Assembly (NCBI GenBank): GCA_016714765.1
Contig: JADKCF010000017.1
Location: 21,419-85,418, forward strand
Source: Saprospiraceae bacterium
GTDB lineage: Bacteria > Bacteroidota > Bacteroidia > Chitinophagales > Saprospiraceae
Direction of reading: 5' to 3'
Length of the DNA: 64,000 bases
Below the pieces are notes generated by a model that was not told the origin of the DNA, did no database searches, and worked only from the letters and a program-made list of their open reading frames with translations. Shown here one piece after another: positions 9,308 to 19,541 of this stretch. Both the position numbers and the translations under genes were made by a program. Position 1 is the first letter of the stretch. Every line of letters starts with the position of its first letter.

Positions 9308-11383
9308 TTAATTTTGTTTTAATCTTTCCAGTATCCCACCGTTGTCTATCACTACTTCCGAAGTTTTAAAGCCTCTGTTGATGGCCTGTATTTGTGCCTT
9401 CTTGGCCTCCTCCAGATCATTATACCCGGCCAGGATAAAAATGGTCCATCCACCTTTGGTCCATTGCTCGATTCTTCCCAGATCCCGTACCTTATTTACA
9501 TCAAACCATATTGGGTCTTCATATGATGCAAGACGTACTTTGTATTTGTTGCCTGTCTTATACGATTTCTCTACTTCGGGATTTTTTGTATTAAAATTGC
9601 CTTTGTCAGTAAAACTTTCCTCATCAGTACCAGTCAGTATCAATTCCATGACTGCTGTATTCAGGATTTCGAATGCAATGAAGGCATCTTTATATCCATT
9701 AGCCCTGACTTTGGCCAGGATACCCTCAGCCTCTTTTCTGTCTGTAAAATACCCAAGTCTGACTTTGATTGTTTTATTATTGAGCATTTTATAGATATTT
9801 CCATATCTGAGTAACGGCTTAAATTTATCAAAATTTGGTTTTGAACTGGACATAGAAGCCAGTTGTATAAAGAAGACCTCAGTATTGGGTATGATGTCAT
9901 CGAGTCCAATTCTATGTGCGCCTTCCAGCGATACTGAAGCACTCGCATTGCTTCCTATCTTTTTGGTATCAAATTCAGGTAAAGAAAATGAAACTTTTTT
10001 GCTTTCTTCTCCTTCTTTTAGAGAAACTGATGTAGCCAGTTCAGTTTGTACCGTATGTTTTTGTGTTTCTTCTGCCAGGGCATCCAGAGAAACGGCTTGC
10101 GGAACAAAAGAATACTCTTCTGCTACCTGTTTTGTGTCTTGTAGCTTTATGGTCTTGTATATATCATTGCTGCCTTTACCACCCAATCTGTTGGAAGTCA
10201 AAAACAGTTCTCCCAAACTGTTAAGTACCGGAAAATAATCATCAGAGGGTGTGTTGATGCCGGCACCCGCATTGGTAGGTGACAACCATACTCCATTGAT
10301 GACTTCACTCTTTACTATGTCATACCCTCCCAAACCGATGTGAAAATCCGAAGCAAAATAAAGTGTATTTCCGTTCAAGAATGGGGTGATTTCATTACCT
10401 TCGGTATTGATGTTATTTCCTAAGTTTTCCGGAAGGGACCACACATTGTTGTTAAAATAACTGACATAAATGTCATACCCACCAAATCCTCCGGGTCTGT
10501 CTGATGAAAAATAAATGGCTGTACCATCGAATGCCATCTGAGCAGAGTTTATGGATGAGCCCACTTCATTGTACAAAAAGGGCTTGGATGAGACGATTTC
10601 TCCTTTTTCATTGATAGAGGCTATGTGGAGACTTGACATTTTATTCAGATGAATAAAATTGTATGTATCTTCTGTTCTGGACTCAATAATGGCACATGAT
10701 AACCCATTGGATGAGAAGCTTATTGGCCCCATATGATAAATTTTATCATCCATGCCTTTTACAAATGCTATTCTGTTTTTATCTGCATTATAATAAAATG
10801 TTTTTACGGCTCCTACAGTACTGCCATTGAGTTCTCTTTCATTCTCTGTCATCAGGATATCTTCTCTGAACGAACTGAAAACTGGCATACCTTTATAAAA
10901 TGTCAGACCAAAGTCAGACCCGGAGCTATTACACGGCAAAACAAAAGTTTCGTAAGCCGGATTTTCCGGTAAGGAATTTATGGCAAATTCACAGCTTTTT
11001 ATACAATGGTCAGCCAAAGCTGGATTGAAATTTCTGAAAAGCTGATAGCGAAGCATGGCCTCCTTATAATGTCCCATTTTTTTTAACAAATCTCCATGAG
11101 ACTTATATACAGAGGGATCTAATACTGCATTGGCTGGAATGGCTTGATACCAGGCATCAGCTTGCGTAAGATTTCCAGATAAGGCAAGAGTTTCTGCTAG
11201 CTTTGTCATTACTACATAATCATTGGGATTCTCCGTGAGATAGTGTTTGTAATTTTCAGTGGCTTTGCTGTAATCGCCATTTTCTACCTGAATTTCGGCT
11301 TTCCTGATAAGTTTCTGAGCAGAAACTGAGGAACTAATAAGCACTACAATAGCGCAAATAAATAAATGTGTTTTCTTGAACAT
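9308..11383 (-). CDS. exported TPR / PD40 / SPOR-domain protein
   Basis: 691-residue envelope protein. Order of parts: signal peptide ending SSVSAQ; TPR-like helices (residues about 25-140: NGDYSKATENYKHYLTENPN); a WD40-like PD40 region (about 180-410) with repeats such as IYFSSDRPGGFGGYDIYV, LYFASDFHIGLGGYDIV and LFLTSNRLGGKGSNDIY; a low-complexity linker; then two SPOR-like repeats (FFIQLASMSSSKPNF with VRLGYFTDRKEAEGIL, and YKVRLASYEDPIWF with GYNDLEEAKKAQ). The TPR-PD40 arrangement resembles PorE-like or OmpA-type T9SS and gliding accessory proteins, but the C-terminal OmpA peptidoglycan domain is replaced by SPOR repeats, which bind denuded glycan in other bacteria. Function is unproven; a cell-wall-anchored periplasmic scaffold is the best guess. 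Confidence 0.75.
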   Translation of the reverse strand: MFKKTHLFICAIVVLISSSVSAQKLIRKAEIQVENGDYSKATENYKHYLTENPNDYVVMTKLAETLALSGNLTQADAWYQAIPANAVLDPSVYKSHGDLLKKMGHYKEAMLRYQLFRNFNPALADHCIKSCEFAINSLPENPAYETFVLPCNSSGSDFGLTFYKGMPVFSSFREDILMTENERELNGSTVGAVKTFYYNADKNRIAFVKGMDDKIYHMGPISFSSNGLSCAIIESRTEDTYNFIHLNKMSSLHIASINEKGEIVSSKPFLYNEVGSSINSAQMAFDGTAIYFSSDRPGGFGGYDIYVSYFNNNVWSLPENLGNNINTEGNEITPFLNGNTLYFASDFHIGLGGYDIVKSEVINGVWLSPTNAGAGINTPSDDYFPVLNSLGELFLTSNRLGGKGSNDIYKTIKLQDTKQVAEEYSFVPQAVSLDALAEETQKHTVQTELATSVSLKEGEESKKVSFSLPEFDTKKIGSNASASVSLEGAHRIGLDDIIPNTEVFFIQLASMSSSKPNFDKFKPLLRYGNIYKMLNNKTIKVRLGYFTDRKEAEGILAKVRANGYKDAFIAFEILNTAVMELILTGTDEESFTDKGNFNTKNPEVEKSYKTGNKYKVRLASYEDPIWFDVNKVRDLGRIEQWTKGGWTIFILAGYNDLEEAKKAQIQAINRGFKTSEVVIDNGGILERLKQN

Positions 11384-11593
11384 GACCCTAGAAATTAAAC
11401 AAAAAACATATTAAAAATACAAATATAGTAATATATCTTGTTATGTAACAAATAATATATTAATTATTTTTGTAATTTATAAAAAAAAATATCGCACTTC
11501 GTTTTTGTACATTAATGACACCCATAAGACATTTCAGAAACCTTTTTTTATAGTATTGCAATTATTGTTTTATTTTTGTTCAAAAATAATGAT

Positions 11594-14515
11594 ATGTTGG
11601 GCTTTGCAAGTAGATTTTCAACTTTGATTGTTGTCTGGATTTTCTTCCTATCAGAGATGATTGGACAGACATTGGATCACATCCAGGGTGAATTTATTGT
11701 GCAGGTACAAAATGATGCTAACATTACTGATTTTCAGCAACAACAAAATATCAAAGCATTACGCAAGTCCAATGATGTCACATTTCGGCAAATTATGAAG
11801 ACGCCTCTTAATCTATGGGTTGTAAAAATTGATTTTGCATCGGTCAGTGAGTCTGAATTCGAAACGAGACTCCAATCAGCCGGTGGATTTGTACACGTAA
11901 AACCTAATAGACGAATCACTCCACGCACTATTCCGAATGACCCCGACCTGACAAAACAATGGCAATATATCAACTACGGTTTATCCGGTGGGGTGGCTGG
12001 CGCTGATATGGATATGGAGCAGGCATGGGATATCGCCACAGGTGGACTGACGCCTTCCGGAGACACCATTGTAGTCTGTGTGATCGATGATGGTATCAAT
12101 GGCCTTCACGAAGATATTAAGGAAAATCTATGGTTTAACCATCAGGAGATAGCATCCAATGGCATTGACGACGATGGCAATGGTTATGTAGATGATGTAC
12201 GTGGATGGAATATCACCAATTCTGATGATAATACTTACAGTGGTGGAGGACATGGCACACCTGTTGCCGGTATAGTAGGCGCTAAAGGTAACAATGGGGT
12301 GGGTGTCAGTGGTGTAAACTGGAACGTTAAACTCATGATTGTAAATTATGGATTTGCCAGTGAAGCCAATGCGCTCGCATCATATGGTTATGCCTATACC
12401 ATGCGAAAATTGTACAATGAAACCAATGGTCAAAAAGGTGCTTTTGTGGTGGTAACCAATGCCTCTTGGGGCATAGACCGAGTCAATGCAGATGACGCTC
12501 CGCTTTGGTGTGCTTTGTACGACGAATTGGGTCAGGTGGGAATACTTAACTGTGGTGCTACAACCAACTCTGATACAGATGTCGATATTCAGGGAGATTT
12601 GCCTACATCATGTACCAGCGAATACCTGATAACTGTAACAAACTTAAATAAATCAGACACCAAACTTACAAGCGCAGGCTATGGCAGAAAATCATTGGAT
12701 TTAGGAGCATATGGACATCAAACCTATACATTGACCCGGTCAGCTTATGGTACTTTCGGTGGTACATCGGGAGCTACACCACATGTATCAGGTGTAGTAG
12801 CATTGATGTATTCTGTACCATGTAACTCGTTTGCCACATTGACTAAACAAAATCCTGCGGGGGCAGCTCTTGTTGCCAAGGATATGTTGCTAAATGGAGT
12901 TATACCTAATGCCAGTCTCACAGGAATCACTACTACAGGTGGTAAGCTCAATGCCTTCAGGGCTGTGTCAAATCTGAAAAAAGTGTGCGAATCCTGTTCT
13001 CCACCGGCGGGTATTACTTTAAAAATGGAAGACCAGGCATTGCATATTAGTTGGATCAATCAAACAGGGACTGCCAAAGTGGCCCTTCGTTATCGTAAAA
13101 CGGATAGTAATGTATGGAAAGAAATAAAAAATATATTTAACAATAAGGTCATCGACGGTCTTGATTACTGCACAGAATATGAAATCCAGTGGAGTAGTGA
13201 TTGTGGATTTTTGCCTTCAGAGTATAGCTACTCTAAATTTGTGACTACTACAGGATGTTGTGCCAGTCCGCAGATATCAGTAACGGATATGGATGATCAA
13301 TCTATTCATCTCACATGGTCTGCTTCAGATACAGCCATTTATACCCTGCAGTACAAATCAGCTGCTTTTGACTGGCAGGATACTATACTGACGTCTACAG
13401 CTTTCAGTATTTTTAAGCTTACTGAATGCACCGGCTATACCTTCAGACTCAAAGCAGAGTGCCTGAAATATAACAATGAGTCAACTTTTACACCTGACTA
13501 TAACATCAGCACTTCATGTGGCAACTGCACTGCCATGTCTTATTGCAGTTTCGCCAAAAAAGATGCATCTCAGGAGTGGATCGAATCATTTGAAATCGCT
13601 GGGGTAAAAAACGTATCAGGGACTTCTGATGATGGATACAGAAATTTTGCCGGTGTTGAAAATATAACTCTTGAAACGAAAGCCAATTATCCATTTGTTC
13701 TGAAAACCGGCTATGCAGGCTCTGCTTTCAAAGATTATTTTAAGATTTTTATTGATTATAATCAGGATGGAGAATGGTCAGAAAACGAACAGGTCTACCA
13801 GTCTCCCGGGTCATTGTCCGAAACAGTAACAGATACTATCGCCATTCCGGAAGATGCTTCAGCCGGCTATACCAAACTCAGACTGATCATGGCATATGAG
13901 GAGTTTGAAGGTGGTTGTGACAATGCATCTTTTGAATATGGTGAGGTCGAAGACTATTGTGTATACATACAAAATAAAGAATGCAACAACCCTTCCATCC
14001 AGGCGGTCGGCAGCTCTAAATCAGATTTATTGTTCATTGTTGAAAATAGTAGTCAAGGCAGCCAGGATAGTGTCCGGGTTAAAATTAGGGAAAAGGGTGT
14101 ATCTGAATGGGCAGAATATTCCGGTGTGGATACCCTGGTCATCAGCCAACTAAAAGAATGTACGCTTTATGAATATACCTTTAGAAAAATCTGTGGTACT
14201 TTCTTTTCGGCACCTTCTGCCATAGACACGATAAGAACAGGGTGCAAAAACAGCGTAAATGACGTTATCGAAGTGGTCGTTATCTCACCCAACCCAGCAT
14301 CTGACATATTGAACATACGGATGATTCAGCCTAGCGCAAAAGTTCTCAGGATACAAGTAGCCGATATTACCGGCAGGAAATTTTATAATGAATTTATGAA
14401 AGAGTCACGATCAGATATTTCAGTAGACATATCGAATGTACCGGCAGGTATGTATATGGTGGAAGTCGCTTATGTAAATGGTAAAAAAAGGGTTTATAAA
14501 TTTGTCAAAAATTAA
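11594..14515 (+). CDS. secreted subtilisin-like (S8) serine protease with T9SS sorting domain
   Basis: About 973 residues. A signal peptide and propeptide-like segment precede the S8 catalytic domain: Asp in VCVIDDGI (near 162), His in GGGHGTPVAGIVG (near 218), Ser in FGGTSGATPHVSGVVAL (near 390). Fibronectin-III-like segments follow, each opening with a Cys-rich turn (CSPPAGITL, CCASPQISV). Next is a GEVED-type domain (IDYNQDGEWSENEQVYQSPG ... EYGEVEDYCVYI) and finally a type A T9SS sorting domain (ISPNPASDILNI ... VPAGMYMVEV ... KRVYKFVKN). It should be exported by T9SS and released or anchored at the surface. An in-frame TTG at 11576 exists, but the ATG at 11594 gives the better signal peptide. 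Confidence 0.92.
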   Translation: MLGFASRFSTLIVVWIFFLSEMIGQTLDHIQGEFIVQVQNDANITDFQQQQNIKALRKSNDVTFRQIMKTPLNLWVVKIDFASVSESEFETRLQSAGGFVHVKPNRRITPRTIPNDPDLTKQWQYINYGLSGGVAGADMDMEQAWDIATGGLTPSGDTIVVCVIDDGINGLHEDIKENLWFNHQEIASNGIDDDGNGYVDDVRGWNITNSDDNTYSGGGHGTPVAGIVGAKGNNGVGVSGVNWNVKLMIVNYGFASEANALASYGYAYTMRKLYNETNGQKGAFVVVTNASWGIDRVNADDAPLWCALYDELGQVGILNCGATTNSDTDVDIQGDLPTSCTSEYLITVTNLNKSDTKLTSAGYGRKSLDLGAYGHQTYTLTRSAYGTFGGTSGATPHVSGVVALMYSVPCNSFATLTKQNPAGAALVAKDMLLNGVIPNASLTGITTTGGKLNAFRAVSNLKKVCESCSPPAGITLKMEDQALHISWINQTGTAKVALRYRKTDSNVWKEIKNIFNNKVIDGLDYCTEYEIQWSSDCGFLPSEYSYSKFVTTTGCCASPQISVTDMDDQSIHLTWSASDTAIYTLQYKSAAFDWQDTILTSTAFSIFKLTECTGYTFRLKAECLKYNNESTFTPDYNISTSCGNCTAMSYCSFAKKDASQEWIESFEIAGVKNVSGTSDDGYRNFAGVENITLETKANYPFVLKTGYAGSAFKDYFKIFIDYNQDGEWSENEQVYQSPGSLSETVTDTIAIPEDASAGYTKLRLIMAYEEFEGGCDNASFEYGEVEDYCVYIQNKECNNPSIQAVGSSKSDLLFIVENSSQGSQDSVRVKIREKGVSEWAEYSGVDTLVISQLKECTLYEYTFRKICGTFFSAPSAIDTIRTGCKNSVNDVIEVVVISPNPASDILNIRMIQPSAKVLRIQVADITGRKFYNEFMKESRSDISVDISNVPAGMYMVEVAYVNGKKRVYKFVKN

Positions 14516-14555
14516 ACAGAACGCAGTAGTAAGCCTATACTTACAATTCATGTCG

Positions 14556-16020
14556 TCACCCAGTCTTAGTCCTTGAAAATATAGTTTTGATAGTTGTTTT
14601 TTCAAGATAATAAATGATCATAACGTATATACATATCAATGCAGAATTGATGAAATAATCCCCTCTAAACCATAAAAAACTAACACCACTCAATAGCGAA
14701 GTACATGCAATAAGTAGAGCTATTTTGCCCGATTCGTAAGGTACCGGATAGTGTTTATGCCCGAAATACCATGATATCATGGCCATAAAAAAATATGTAA
14801 AAAGCGTAGCAGCAGCCCCCCCCATTATACCCATCCATGGAACAAAAACCATCAGACTCACGATGGTAAGCAGTGCGCCTGCGATACTGATATACATTCC
14901 AAATCTGGTTTTATCAGTAAGTTTGTACCAGATCGCCAGATTGTTATATATCCCGGAAAAAAGATTGGCAAGCAAAATGATCGGCACAATCGTAAGACCG
15001 CTCAAATAGGATGATTGACGGATGAACAATCCTGCTATCATATCGACAAAACCTACGACAAGTAATATAAAAAGACAACCAAAAATAACAAACCAAGTCA
15101 TGATGACACTATATTTTTTTAGCATCAGTGGTCCCGGCATGATTGAAAAAAAAAGGTTCTGCCCCCATACGAAAGGCGGTTATATATAGAGTCATAAACA
15201 CACCCAATTTGTAGCACGCCGCATAAATGCCATTGGCATCCTCACCAATGAACCGAGGAATGATCAACTTATCAACATTTTCATTTACGGCATACGCCAA
15301 TCCACCAACCATGATTGGCAAACCATAAGTCATGAGTTTTTTTACAATATCTTTATCCCATTTCCATTTTATTTTCATAATTTCCGGGAAAAGACACAAC
15401 AGGGTAAAGAGGCTGGCAGCAACATTGGCGATAAATATATGAAGAATGCCGGGTTTATAATCTGCATCGATGCCAAGGGTTTGTGACCATCCCATATCGC
15501 TGGAGACCATGTAAGGAATACCTAAGAGTAAAACGACAGTAATCAAAGCAAGAAAAAGTACATTGGACAGTTTTAGCACCATAAATCTTAACGGTCTACC
15601 TGACACCCGAAGCAAAGCAAAAGGTATAACCACCAGCGTATCCAACACAGTTGTCCATACCAGTATCCGGACGAAAACAGTCTGCTCAAAGCCGAAAAAA
15701 ACAGTCAAGACAGGGGCTGCCACCATTCCAAGCACTAAAAACGTAAAACTGCTGATAATAAGCAGCATGGATGCAGTAGATACTATTTTTTCCTTATTTG
15801 TCTCTGCTGTATAAAACCTGAAAAAAGAGGTTTCAATACCTAAAGTCAGTATGACATTCAAGAAAGCAGCATACACATACCATCTGGTCTGACTTGAAAA
15901 TTGTGACGTATTAAATACGCTTGTGAATATGGCTAATAATGCAAAATTAATTACTCTTGGCAATACGGATGCCATGCCGTAAATCACGGTATCCTTAAAA
16001 AATGATTTTAGTGCACTCAA
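14556..16020 (-). CDS. polysaccharide flippase (Wzx/MATE-like), frameshifted
   Basis: Multi-pass membrane protein (about 488 residues when joined) of the oligosaccharide flippase / polysaccharide biosynthesis family, which moves lipid-linked glycans across the inner membrane. It starts MSALKSFFKDTVIYGMASVL and has many hydrophobic helices; the conserved polar cluster FRMGAEPFFF is typical of this Bacteroidota group. The frame breaks at a seven-base A run (minus strand, near 15113-15119): with six A the sequence reads DAKKYSVIMTWFVIFG and continues to the stop at 14556. No glycosyltransferases lie nearby, so the glycan is unknown. Confidence 0.85.
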
Positions 16021-16221
16021 TCGAAAGAATTAAAAAATAATTTTGATAATTTATGCTGTAAAAATGCAAAAATATCGGAGTATCAGCAAATAACTGTGTC
16101 CTTTCATTAAAAAATAACAAAAAATACTGATTTTGAACAAAATAAGTTCATTATTTTGAACTAATTTAGCTAAAAATAGCTTATTTTTACGACAAATTTT
16201 TTAAACTAAATCATATTAATA

Positions 16222-17439
16222 ATGGGATTTTTAAGTTCTTTGAAGAGATTGTTTTTCACTACGGAATCAGTTGTGAAATCAGCTGCAGATAAAGCTGTGG
16301 ATTATACAAAAGAAAAAGCAGGTGATCTGGCAGATGCTGCTAAAGAAACAGTCGGGGATATTTCTGACAAAACGGCAGGATTGAGAGAGACTGTCATGGA
16401 AAAGGCAAATGCAGCTATAGACAAAGTAGAAAATGTCGCTGATGTGGCATGGGATAAAACCAAATCGGTAGCTTCTGATGTAGCAGATGCTGCTGAGACA
16501 GCAATGGATAAAGCTGGAGACCTGGCAGAATCAGCTACTGCAAAAGTTAAGGATGTGGCTGGTGATGCCGCAGATTTAGCAGGTACCGCATATGACAAAA
16601 CCAAAGCTGCTGCTGCAGTGGTAGTGGATAAAGTAGATGTTGTTGCGGACGCAGCGTGGGATAAAACTAAACATGCAGCTGCTAATGTGACTGACATGGC
16701 CGGCAACGCACTGGACAAAACTGGAGATGTAGTCTCAGGTGTGGTAGATAAAGCAGGTGATTTGGCTGATAACGCAGTATCAAAAGCCAAAGATGTGGCT
16801 TCTGATGCCGGTGAATTCGTTCAGTCATCTTATGTAAAAACGGCTGAGACGGCCTCGTCTACCTTGGGTACTGCTGGTAGTACACTGGAAGGATTGCTGG
16901 ACAAAGGCAAGACTTTGGCAGGAAATGTTGTGGACAAAATATCTGATAATGAATATGTCCAAAAGGCCGGCGATGTTGCAGAAAGTGTAGGTAGCAAGGT
17001 TATGGAGACAGGAGGCGCTTTGGTAGATAAAGCCTCTGATCTTTCAGAGAATGTGGGCGCCAAGGTCCTCGAAACGACAGATAAAACTTGGGATAAAATC
17101 GGAGAGGCAAAAGATGTGCTGGCTGGGAAAGCCAAAGAAGTTGCCGATAATCTCGGTAAAAAGTTTGATGAGACGGTAGATAAGGCTGAAGCTTTCATGG
17201 CAGAAGAAAATGCAAAACCCAAAAAGGACTTTGCTGACGAAACCTTGTCTGCAGGCGGATCATTGCTGGAAGGTAAAGACGATTTTTTTTCTAAGGCATC
17301 TAAGTTTGCTGAAGGGGATTACGATGCATTCAGTGAGGGTAAAATCACAGTCACTACTCCTGCTAAAACAGCCGGACAAGATGATCACGATAAAGATGGA
17401 AATGAACAGATCGATGATGCAATAATTGTAGAAGGTTAA
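16222..17439 (+). CDS. LEA-like protein with 11-residue repeats
   Basis: 405 residues, extremely rich in Ala, Lys, Asp and Val and without a signal peptide. From about residue 75 it resolves into 11-residue units, for example WDKTKSVASDV, ADAAETAMDKA, GDLAESATAKV, KDVAGDAADLA, then YDKTKAAAAVV and WDKTKHAAANV. This hendecad periodicity is characteristic of group-3 LEA, apolipoprotein and synuclein-type amphipathic helices and of YtxH-like stress proteins. A short N-terminal segment (MGFLSSLKRLFFTTESVVKS) is amphipathic and basic and may bind membrane. The C-terminus is acidic (HDKDGNEQIDDAIIVEG). A desiccation or membrane-stress role is inference from the repeat type only. A 13-bp hairpin follows the stop. 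Confidence 0.75.
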   Translation: MGFLSSLKRLFFTTESVVKSAADKAVDYTKEKAGDLADAAKETVGDISDKTAGLRETVMEKANAAIDKVENVADVAWDKTKSVASDVADAAETAMDKAGDLAESATAKVKDVAGDAADLAGTAYDKTKAAAAVVVDKVDVVADAAWDKTKHAAANVTDMAGNALDKTGDVVSGVVDKAGDLADNAVSKAKDVASDAGEFVQSSYVKTAETASSTLGTAGSTLEGLLDKGKTLAGNVVDKISDNEYVQKAGDVAESVGSKVMETGGALVDKASDLSENVGAKVLETTDKTWDKIGEAKDVLAGKAKEVADNLGKKFDETVDKAEAFMAEENAKPKKDFADETLSAGGSLLEGKDDFFSKASKFAEGDYDAFSEGKITVTTPAKTAGQDDHDKDGNEQIDDAIIVEG

Positions 17440-17449
17440 TAGTTTTATA

Positions 17450-17493
17450 AAGACGGATGTAATTTTGTTTTTTGAGCATTTTACATCCGTCTT
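17450..17493 (+). terminator. hairpin after the LEA-like gene
   Basis: Perfect 13-bp stem AAGACGGATGTAA / TTACATCCGTCTT with an 18-base loop, directly after the stop and just before the next sigma-factor gene. There is no clean T tract after it, so it could also act as an mRNA 3' stabiliser. Confidence 0.65.
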
Positions 17494-17507
17494 AAAATTA
17501 ATTTCTT

Positions 17508-18068
17508 ATGTCACCATTAATTATCAACGGACGTACTGAAAAAGAGCTTTTGAAGGCTTGTCTGCAAGGAGACAGACTGGCACAGAGAGATATTTTTAAT
17601 ATGTATGCCGGCAAAATGATGGCAGTATGTGTCAGGTACTCCCGACACCGTTTAGAAGCAGAAGACATTTTTCAGGATGCTTTTGTCAAAGTCTTTACTC
17701 ACCTGGCTGAGTTTGAAAGTACAGGTTCTTTTGAAGGCTGGGTAAGAAGAATCATCATCAATACCGCAATTAAAAATAACCAGAAAAAGTCTGTTAGTCA
17801 TGAAGAAATAGGGCTTGAGCATTACAAAGAAGATAGTGCCGGACCAGAAGTATTTTCTTTATTATCCGAAGAAGAATTAATAAAACTGATATCTTCTTTG
17901 CCGGATGGTTACAGAATGGTATTTAATTTGTATGCTATAGAAGGATACTCACACAAAGAAATCAGCGAATTATTAAACATTGAAGAGTCAACCTCCAGAT
18001 CACAGTTACTAAAGGCCAGACGAATGCTTCAGGAAAAAGTACACGAGTTGTACAAAGTTGCTATATGA
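17508..18068 (+). CDS. ECF-type RNA polymerase sigma factor
   Basis: 186-residue sigma-70 family protein. Region 2: QRDIFNMYAGKMMAVCVRYS, then LEAEDIFQDAFVKVF (residues about 25-75) and FEGWVRRIIINTAIKN. Region 4: SLPDGYRMVFNLYAIEGYSH, then KEISELLNIEESTSRSQLLK, a clear HTH. Its stop overlaps the start of the next gene (ATGAAC context at 18065), so the two are translationally coupled and probably functionally linked. Confidence 0.92.
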   Translation: MSPLIINGRTEKELLKACLQGDRLAQRDIFNMYAGKMMAVCVRYSRHRLEAEDIFQDAFVKVFTHLAEFESTGSFEGWVRRIIINTAIKNNQKKSVSHEEIGLEHYKEDSAGPEVFSLLSEEELIKLISSLPDGYRMVFNLYAIEGYSHKEISELLNIEESTSRSQLLKARRMLQEKVHELYKVAI

Positions 18069-19465
18069 ACAATATTGACAAAATATTCAGAAATAAGTTA
18101 GAGCACCACCATGCTGATATACCTGATAAGGCTTGGGCAAATATTGAGGCCAGACTGAATGAAAGTCCTAAACCTAAAAATAATTTTTTCCCTGTAGGGA
18201 TGATGCTTTTAGGGCTCTTCTTGGTGTCATTTGGAGGATATCTATCTATGAATGATGATCATTTGTTCGGCAAAATACCGGCAAGTTCTTCCATGGATAA
18301 CCGCCAACAGAATAGGATGGCATCTACTACCAGTGTCATACCGGAAGTATCTAAAGAGATATCCTTTTCTCAGATAAATTTATCCACAGAAAACAAACAA
18401 ATACGATTCTTAAATGCTGAAAAACCTGTTCCAGCAGTAAGTGAAGCGAAGCAAAGGACTACTACAACCCTATATAAGTCTCCAGATAATAGCTTCAGCC
18501 AAAGTCAGGCAGAGGCTGAATCAATGCCGTCTACAGGAATGAGTCCGGAAAGAATGCTTATTGAGCAAACATCCAATAATATAAAAACAGAAATCTTCAG
18601 ACAACATACAAGTGAGATATCGTATTTGGATAACGCGCTAAATAATAATAAGTTAAAATTCTTCAGATCTATCAGACTCCCCTCTATATTCGCTAAAGAT
18701 AAACCGGTGAAGGCATGTCCGTTTGTATATGATTACCAAAATAAAAGTGTCGATGTGTATGTATCACACGATTATTCTCCTAAACAGTTGTCCGCCAATG
18801 ATTCAGAACTTAATACACATATTGATATGCGGAATCAAACTGAAAAAGCACTTTACTCATTTTCTGCTGGATTCAGATTCGGATACAATCTCAGTTATAA
18901 GTGGAATCTGCATACCGGTTTTAATTACAGTCAGACCAACGAAAAATTTGAATACATAGACCCCGAATCCAATCAAACAAGAATCATTATCATCAAGGAT
19001 TATGTTTACCAAAATGGAAAGATAATTGATAGTATCATTACTCAGGAAACTGTGACGGTACCTGGTACTACTAAACTCAAAGTGTTTAATAAATACAGAT
19101 CATATGATATACCTGTCTTAGCCAGATATACCCTGTTTGCAAATCATCACCTAAGCTTGTCCGCTATGGCAGGCGTTTATCTAAATGTGGCTACAAGGCA
19201 AAAAGGCATGATTCTGGATTTGGATAACAAAACACCTGTGGAGATTTATGTGAAAGAAAAGCAAGATAACAATTTGTTTAAAACACAGTTGGGTGTGTCC
19301 GGGTATGCATCCTTTAGTATGGCTTATCACCTCACTTCCAATGTGGATTTTCTTCTCGAACCCAATGTAAGGTTTCAACCTGAATCCTTGTCATCAAATC
19401 ATTATGCTGTGAGCCAAAAGATGAACACATTCGGTGTTAGCACCGGATTGCGGTATAAGTTTTAA
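18065..19465 (+). CDS. sigma-coupled protein: cytoplasmic segment, one TM helix, outer-membrane beta-barrel
   Basis: 466 residues, overlapping the sigma gene by 4 bases. The N-terminal ~40 residues are polar (NIDKIFRNKLEHHHADIPDK, then AWANIEARLNE), followed by one hydrophobic helix (FFPVGMMLLGLFLVSFGGYL). A long Ser/Thr/Asn-rich linker (about 65-210) comes next. The C-terminal ~250 residues look like a PorT-type outer-membrane beta-barrel: SFSAGFRFGYNLSYKWNLHT, alternating aromatic strands, and a terminal STGLRYKF ending in Phe. This suggests an anti-sigma-like anchor physically joined to an outer-membrane barrel. Regulatory function is inferred from position only. Confidence 0.7.
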   Translation: MNNIDKIFRNKLEHHHADIPDKAWANIEARLNESPKPKNNFFPVGMMLLGLFLVSFGGYLSMNDDHLFGKIPASSSMDNRQQNRMASTTSVIPEVSKEISFSQINLSTENKQIRFLNAEKPVPAVSEAKQRTTTTLYKSPDNSFSQSQAEAESMPSTGMSPERMLIEQTSNNIKTEIFRQHTSEISYLDNALNNNKLKFFRSIRLPSIFAKDKPVKACPFVYDYQNKSVDVYVSHDYSPKQLSANDSELNTHIDMRNQTEKALYSFSAGFRFGYNLSYKWNLHTGFNYSQTNEKFEYIDPESNQTRIIIIKDYVYQNGKIIDSIITQETVTVPGTTKLKVFNKYRSYDIPVLARYTLFANHHLSLSAMAGVYLNVATRQKGMILDLDNKTPVEIYVKEKQDNNLFKTQLGVSGYASFSMAYHLTSNVDFLLEPNVRFQPESLSSNHYAVSQKMNTFGVSTGLRYKF

Positions 19466-19541
19466 TTTTTTTCAGGCAGCGTTTTTGCGTTTAAAGGGGT
19501 CTATCATTTGAAACCAATAAAAATCAGGGGGACAATTAAGT

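Noticed and set aside
16302..17222. Antisense open frames across the LEA-like gene
   Set aside because: They arise from the Ala-rich repeats read on the other strand and have no start context or homology.
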